64,000 nt of DNA from Cupriavidus alkaliphilus (GTDB taxonomy: Bacteria; Pseudomonadota; Gammaproteobacteria; Burkholderiales; Burkholderiaceae), in contig NZ_FMAD01000003.1 of NCBI RefSeq assembly GCF_900094595.1, forward strand, positions 310,001-374,000. The letters are read 5' to 3'. Positions 60,256 through 64,000 of this stretch are shown here, piece after piece. How positions within the stretch are numbered: position 1 is the first letter of the stretch; each line of letters opens with the position of its first letter. A program made the position numbers and the translations under genes. Below the pieces are notes generated by a model. It saw only the letters and a program-made list of their open reading frames with translations, ran no database searches and was not told the origin of the DNA.

Positions 60256-60454
60256 ACCTCACACTTCCCTTCCGTAGTACCCCTTCCTGTAGTCCCCCTT
60301 CCCTCAGCCTGTCTACTCCAGACTGTCTATCGCGCGCGCCAGCTGCTCGCAGGGCAGTCCCTGTCACTTTAGTACAGCCAGGCCACCATCGCGCGCGCCA
60401 TGCGTCCCATTTTGCGCCGATTCCGCTGCCCTTGCCGGCGCGCCGCGCCGGCGT
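60256..60454. other. Gene-free spacer between ffs and the helicase-nuclease gene
   Basis: Pyrimidine-rich at first, with an imperfect tandem repeat of about 14 bases (CCTTCCGTAGTACC and CCTTCCTGTAGTCC, 60277-60306). No clear terminator hairpin with a T run was found after ffs. Confidence 0.45.
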
Positions 60455-63400
60455 TCAGAACAGCGACCCTTGTTGCGGAACCTGCGGCGCCAGGCGCTCG
60501 GCGGGAATCCATTCGCCTTCGGCGGTGGCCACGCCCGCCTCGATGCGCTTGCCCGGGAACATCGGCGCGATCGCCGCCGTGTAGCGGCCAAGCTGTGCGC
60601 GATAGGCGGCGTGCTCCTGCGGCAGCAGGCGCAGCTTGTAGTCGATCACGACGACGCGGTCGTCGAATTCCACCAGCCGGTCGATACGCAGCAGCCGGCC
60701 GCGCGCGTCATACAGTTCGACCTCGTTGCGCGCGCTGCGCGCCTCGTCCGCGGACAGCAGCGGCGCCAGCGCCGGCGCCCGCAGCATCGCCGCCACTGCG
60801 GCGATCGCCTCTTCCACCTGTTGCCGCCAGGCCGACCGTGCCGGCGCGGTGTGCGCGCCGGTCAGCGGGAACCACCGCAGTACCGTATCGAGCGCGGGCA
60901 CGCCGGCAAAGGCTTCGGGATAGCGCGTCAGGCGTTCCAGCAGCGCGTGCACCAGCTCGCCATGGCGGGCCGCGGCGGCGTTGAAGACGATGCCCTCCGG
61001 TTCGTCCGTGGCTTGCGCGTCGTCGTCAGCAAAGGCGGCCTGCCGCGGATCATCGACGGCATCGCGGTAGCGCAGCCGGAAATCGGTGAAGCGCACAGGC
61101 TCGCTGAGTCGCGCCGGAAGCAGTGCGTGCGCATCGGCCGCATCGCCCTGGGCGTCCGGATAGGCCGGCACCATTTCGCCGACACCCGCGGCCTGCAGCC
61201 GCACATACCAGCTGCCGGCGATCTCGGCGTTGCCGTCCCCCGCACTGGCGCGGCTGGCGCGGCCCTTGACGCCGCTGACCAGCAGGCCCTGCTGCGCGCG
61301 CGTCATGGCGACGTACAGCAGGTTCCAGTTCTCGCGCTCGCCCAGCGCCGCCTCGGCGTCGAACAGCGGCGCGCGCGCCAGCCCGCGCTCGCTGCGCTTG
61401 CCGTACGCGGAGAAATGGCGCGGCACCGGCGACGACGGCGGCCAGTCGACCAGGATGCCGCCGCGGTCCGCGGCCGGCTCGCTGTGGTTGGCATCGAGCA
61501 GCACCACGAACGGCGCTTCCAGTCCCTTGGCGGCATGCACGGTCAGGATATGGACCGCGTCGAGGCCGGCATAGGCCGGGTCGTCCTCGGCCGGCTCGAG
61601 GTCTTCGGCGCGCTCGCCCATGCCGCCTTCGTCAGGGCTTTCGCCTTCGTCGCCACGGCGGATTTCCTGCAGCTCGTCGATAAACTTCGGCAGGCTCGGA
61701 TAGCGCCCGCCGTCGAGGTCGAGCGACAGCTTCAGGAAGGCGTCGAGGTTGGCCAGCACCTGCTCGCGGATATCCGGCGGCGCGGCCTCGGCGTAGCGGC
61801 GCCGCACCTCGCCGCCATGGAAGATCTGGTCGATCAGGTCATGCACCGGCTGGTGCGGCGCGATGCGCAGCCACTGCCGCAGCCGCGGCACGCCTTCGCG
61901 CAGCGCGTCGGAAACCTGCGCCGGCAGGCCACCGGCCTCCAGGCGCGCCCACCAGCCGCCCTCGCCCTCCATCTGCGCGAGTGCCAGCAAGTCGTCGTCG
62001 CTCGCGCCCACCAGCGGGCTCTTCAATACGTGCGCCAGGTCCAGGTCCGACTCGGGCGTCATCAGGAACGCCAGCAGCGCCGACAGGTCGAGCGCCTCGA
62101 GCGTGGCCAGCAGGCCGCCGCGACGCGGGCTCAGGCATGGAATGCCGGCCTCGCGCAGGGCGCGCTCATAGTCGGCCAGATGGGTCTTGCGGCGCACCAG
62201 CAGGTGCATGTCGCTCCAGCGCGCGGGCCGCTGGGTATTGCCTTCGTGCACCGGCACGCTGTCGCGCACCAGCCGCAGCCACGCCGCCACGCGCCGCCCT
62301 TCTTCCAGCCGCAGCGAATCGCCGGCCTGCCGGCGCGGCTGCAGCAGCGTGTCGCGATGCCCGGAGGCGGCTTGCGCCGGTTCGTCATCCGCATCTTCCG
62401 CCGCGTTTTCACTGGCGTCATCGGGCTCCACCAGCGGCAACAGCCACACCGGCCCGCCGCAGCCGCCCAGCGCCGTGGTCTGGGTCGAGTACAGCGGATA
62501 GCGGCCCTCGGCGCGCGCGCTGTCGAACACGGCGTTGACCCAGTCCAGCACTTCGGCGCGGTTGCGCCGGGTCCGGTTGGTGCGCAGCACGGTGGCGCCA
62601 AACGCGTCGCGCAGCATCTCGCCGGCGGCGCCGAAGAGCCTGGCGTCGGCGCGGCGGAAACGGTAGATCGATTGCTTGGGATCGCCCACCAGGAATACCG
62701 TCGGGCGTTCGCCCAGCCCCGCATAGCCGGCCAGCCAGCCCTGCAGGATGCGCCATTGCAGCGGGTTGGTGTCCTGGAACTCGTCGAGCAGCAGGTGGCG
62801 GTAGCGCGCATCGAGCCGCACCTGCAGGTAGGTGGCGGTCTCCTCGTCCGACATCAGCCGCGCGGCCTGCCATTCGAGGTCGGCGAAATCCATCGCGCGC
62901 TGCTCGTCCTTGTGCTGCTGGTAGCGCGTCAGCAGCGCATCGCCGATGCGGAACAGGGCCCGGTTGATCGCCAGCACCGCGGCTTCGCAGCAGCGCGCGC
63001 TGATGTCGTCGAGCATCGCGCAGATCGCGGCATGCTCGTCCAGCAGCGCATCGACCATGCCCTCGCCGCCGGCGGCCTTGGCCAGTGCCGCGGTGCGCCG
63101 CAGCGAGCGCGGCCCGCCGGTAGTGGTAAAGAACGCCGCGCGCAGCTGCGCGAACACGCGTTCGGCGGGCTTGCCCGGCGCGGCGCCGGCCTCGCGCCAG
63201 GCGGCGATCGCCATCAGCGCCTCGGTGATGCGGCCGGCGTGGGCCTGCTCGCTCTTGCCCGCCGCGCTCAAGCGCGCCGCGAGCGCTTCGCAGGCATCGC
63301 GCCAGCCTTCGTCGGCCAGCGCCTGCAGCAGCACGTCGCCCTGCGCGTCCTCGCCCAGGCAGTCGGACAGCGCCTGCAGCGGGTCGCCGCCTTCCTGCAT

Positions 63401-64000
63401 CGCCCACCATTCGCTGCGGGCGTGGAACATCGCGTCGAGCAGCGCGCGCGCCTGGAAGTCGCCGACGGTATCGACCAGCGTTTCCCACGCGGCGCGCAGC
63501 TCGGCGTAGGGCGGCGTGGCCAGCGCGCGCCATACCGGCGCCCAGGCCTCGCGCTTCATGCGCAGCGCATCCTCGCGCAGCGCCGCGCCCGGCACGATGC
63601 CCGACGCCAGCGGCGCGCCGCGCAGCAACGTGCCGAACCAGCCGTGGAAGGTGTCGATCGCCATGCGCCCCGGTGCGGCCAGCACCTGCGCATGCAGCCG
63701 GCGCGCGCGCGGCAGCGCCTCGCGCGCGGCTTCGGCCGACAGGCCGCGCTGCACCAGCGCGGCGATCACGTCGTCATCGCTGTCGCGCGACAGTTGTGCC
63801 AGCACCTCGAGCAGGCGGTCGCGCATTTCTTCGGCGGCCTTGCGCGTAAAGGTGATCGCCAGGATCTCGTGCGGCGCCGCGCCGGCCAGCAGCAGGCGCA
63901 CCAGCCGCGCCACCAGCAGCCAGGTCTTGCCGCTGCCGGCGCAGGCTTCGACCACCACCGAACGCGCCGGATCGCAGGCCGCGCGCGTGAATTCGGCTTC
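60455..64000 (-). CDS. AddA/RecB-like UvrD-family helicase-nuclease (5' end beyond window)
   Basis: At least 1181 aa; the frame is open to the right edge. Walker A lies in VEACAGSGKTWLLV, close to the visible end. Other UvrD motifs: AITFTRKAAEEM (Ia), LLLDEFQDTNPLQW (II), GDPKQSIYRFRRAD (III), ILTVHAAKGLEAPFVVLLD (V) and LLYVAMTRAQQGL (VI). The C-terminus holds a RecB-type nuclease, IDRLVEFDDRVVVIDYKL. This layout is that of AddA, the helicase-nuclease subunit that processes double-strand breaks with AddB, which would be expected upstream beyond position 64000. Confidence 0.9.
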   Translation of the reverse strand, partial: EAEFTRAACDPARSVVVEACAGSGKTWLLVARLVRLLLAGAAPHEILAITFTRKAAEEMRDRLLEVLAQLSRDSDDDVIAALVQRGLSAEAAREALPRARRLHAQVLAAPGRMAIDTFHGWFGTLLRGAPLASGIVPGAALREDALRMKREAWAPVWRALATPPYAELRAAWETLVDTVGDFQARALLDAMFHARSEWWAMQEGGDPLQALSDCLGEDAQGDVLLQALADEGWRDACEALAARLSAAGKSEQAHAGRITEALMAIAAWREAGAAPGKPAERVFAQLRAAFFTTTGGPRSLRRTAALAKAAGGEGMVDALLDEHAAICAMLDDISARCCEAAVLAINRALFRIGDALLTRYQQHKDEQRAMDFADLEWQAARLMSDEETATYLQVRLDARYRHLLLDEFQDTNPLQWRILQGWLAGYAGLGERPTVFLVGDPKQSIYRFRRADARLFGAAGEMLRDAFGATVLRTNRTRRNRAEVLDWVNAVFDSARAEGRYPLYSTQTTALGGCGGPVWLLPLVEPDDASENAAEDADDEPAQAASGHRDTLLQPRRQAGDSLRLEEGRRVAAWLRLVRDSVPVHEGNTQRPARWSDMHLLVRRKTHLADYERALREAGIPCLSPRRGGLLATLEALDLSALLAFLMTPESDLDLAHVLKSPLVGASDDDLLALAQMEGEGGWWARLEAGGLPAQVSDALREGVPRLRQWLRIAPHQPVHDLIDQIFHGGEVRRRYAEAAPPDIREQVLANLDAFLKLSLDLDGGRYPSLPKFIDELQEIRRGDEGESPDEGGMGERAEDLEPAEDDPAYAGLDAVHILTVHAAKGLEAPFVVLLDANHSEPAADRGGILVDWPPSSPVPRHFSAYGKRSERGLARAPLFDAEAALGERENWNLLYVAMTRAQQGLLVSGVKGRASRASAGDGNAEIAGSWYVRLQAAGVGEMVPAYPDAQGDAADAHALLPARLSEPVRFTDFRLRYRDAVDDPRQAAFADDDAQATDEPEGIVFNAAAARHGELVHALLERLTRYPEAFAGVPALDTVLRWFPLTGAHTAPARSAWRQQVEEAIAAVAAMLRAPALAPLLSADEARSARNEVELYDARGRLLRIDRLVEFDDRVVVIDYKLRLLPQEHAAYRAQLGRYTAAIAPMFPGKRIEAGVATAEGEWIPAERLAPQVPQQGSLF

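Overview
The window looks like chromosomal DNA of a high-G+C betaproteobacterium in the Burkholderiales, most probably Cupriavidus or a close Ralstonia-type relative. The evidence is the protein sequences, the strong G/C third-position bias, and the conserved gene orders ndk-rlmN-pilW-rodZ-ispG-hisS-yfgM-bamB-der-hfq-hflX-hflK-hflC-hisZ-purA, surE-pcm-nlpD-rpoS, rnr-rlmB and dnaX-ybaB-recR. Genus and species are inference; no database was searched. I see no insertion sequence, prophage, integrase, CRISPR array or rRNA operon.

Layout. 1-2.2 kb: a minus-strand envelope operon (exported YVTN beta-propeller, exported NodB-like protein, membrane sterol-desaturase-like protein cut by the window edge). 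2.4-8.3 kb: hrpA and argA, head to head with 23 bp between start codons, then yggX and a strong terminator. 8.4-10.2 kb: rpiA and tal, divergent, non-oxidative pentose phosphate enzymes. 10.2-14.4 kb: rnr, rlmB and a sirtuin, minus strand. 14.4-14.6 kb: tRNA-Leu(CAG) with a near-consensus promoter and a terminator. 14.8-16.0 kb: an Rrf2-family repressor gene and an NAD(P)-binding reductase gene, each preceded by the same 25-bp operator-like palindrome.

16.0-33.5 kb: a long minus-strand run from ndk down to a phosphoribosyltransferase gene, covering RNA modification, pilus stability, cell shape, isoprenoids, His-tRNA synthesis, outer membrane assembly, ribosome GTPases, Hfq, the HflKC protease regulators, histidine regulation and adenylate synthesis. 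33.9-37.1 kb: a BI-1/YccA membrane protein, rlmD and an endonuclease/phosphatase-fold protein. 37.1-41.7 kb: the stationary-phase and repair cluster surE-pcm-nlpD-rpoS plus a DEDD exonuclease.

42-54 kb is the most accessory part: a quinone-oxidoreductase-like enzyme, a general porin, a TctDE-like two-component system, a nitrate/sulfonate/taurine-type ABC transporter, and a catabolic unit (LysR regulator, CaiB-type CoA-transferase, HMG-CoA-lyase-like enzyme, Bug solute receptor) that plausibly takes up, activates and cleaves a branched hydroxy-dicarboxylate. 54-60.3 kb: recR, ybaB and dnaX, then a B12-dependent class II ribonucleotide reductase gene lying between dnaX and the SRP RNA gene ffs. 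60.5-64 kb: an AddA/RecB-like helicase-nuclease running off the right edge.

Most of the window is housekeeping DNA. The observations most worth testing are the paired Rrf2 operators, the shared palindromic -10 element between hrpA and argA (both possibly leaderless), the envelope operon with a NodB protein lacking one metal-ligand Asp, and the small-molecule uptake and catabolism clusters.
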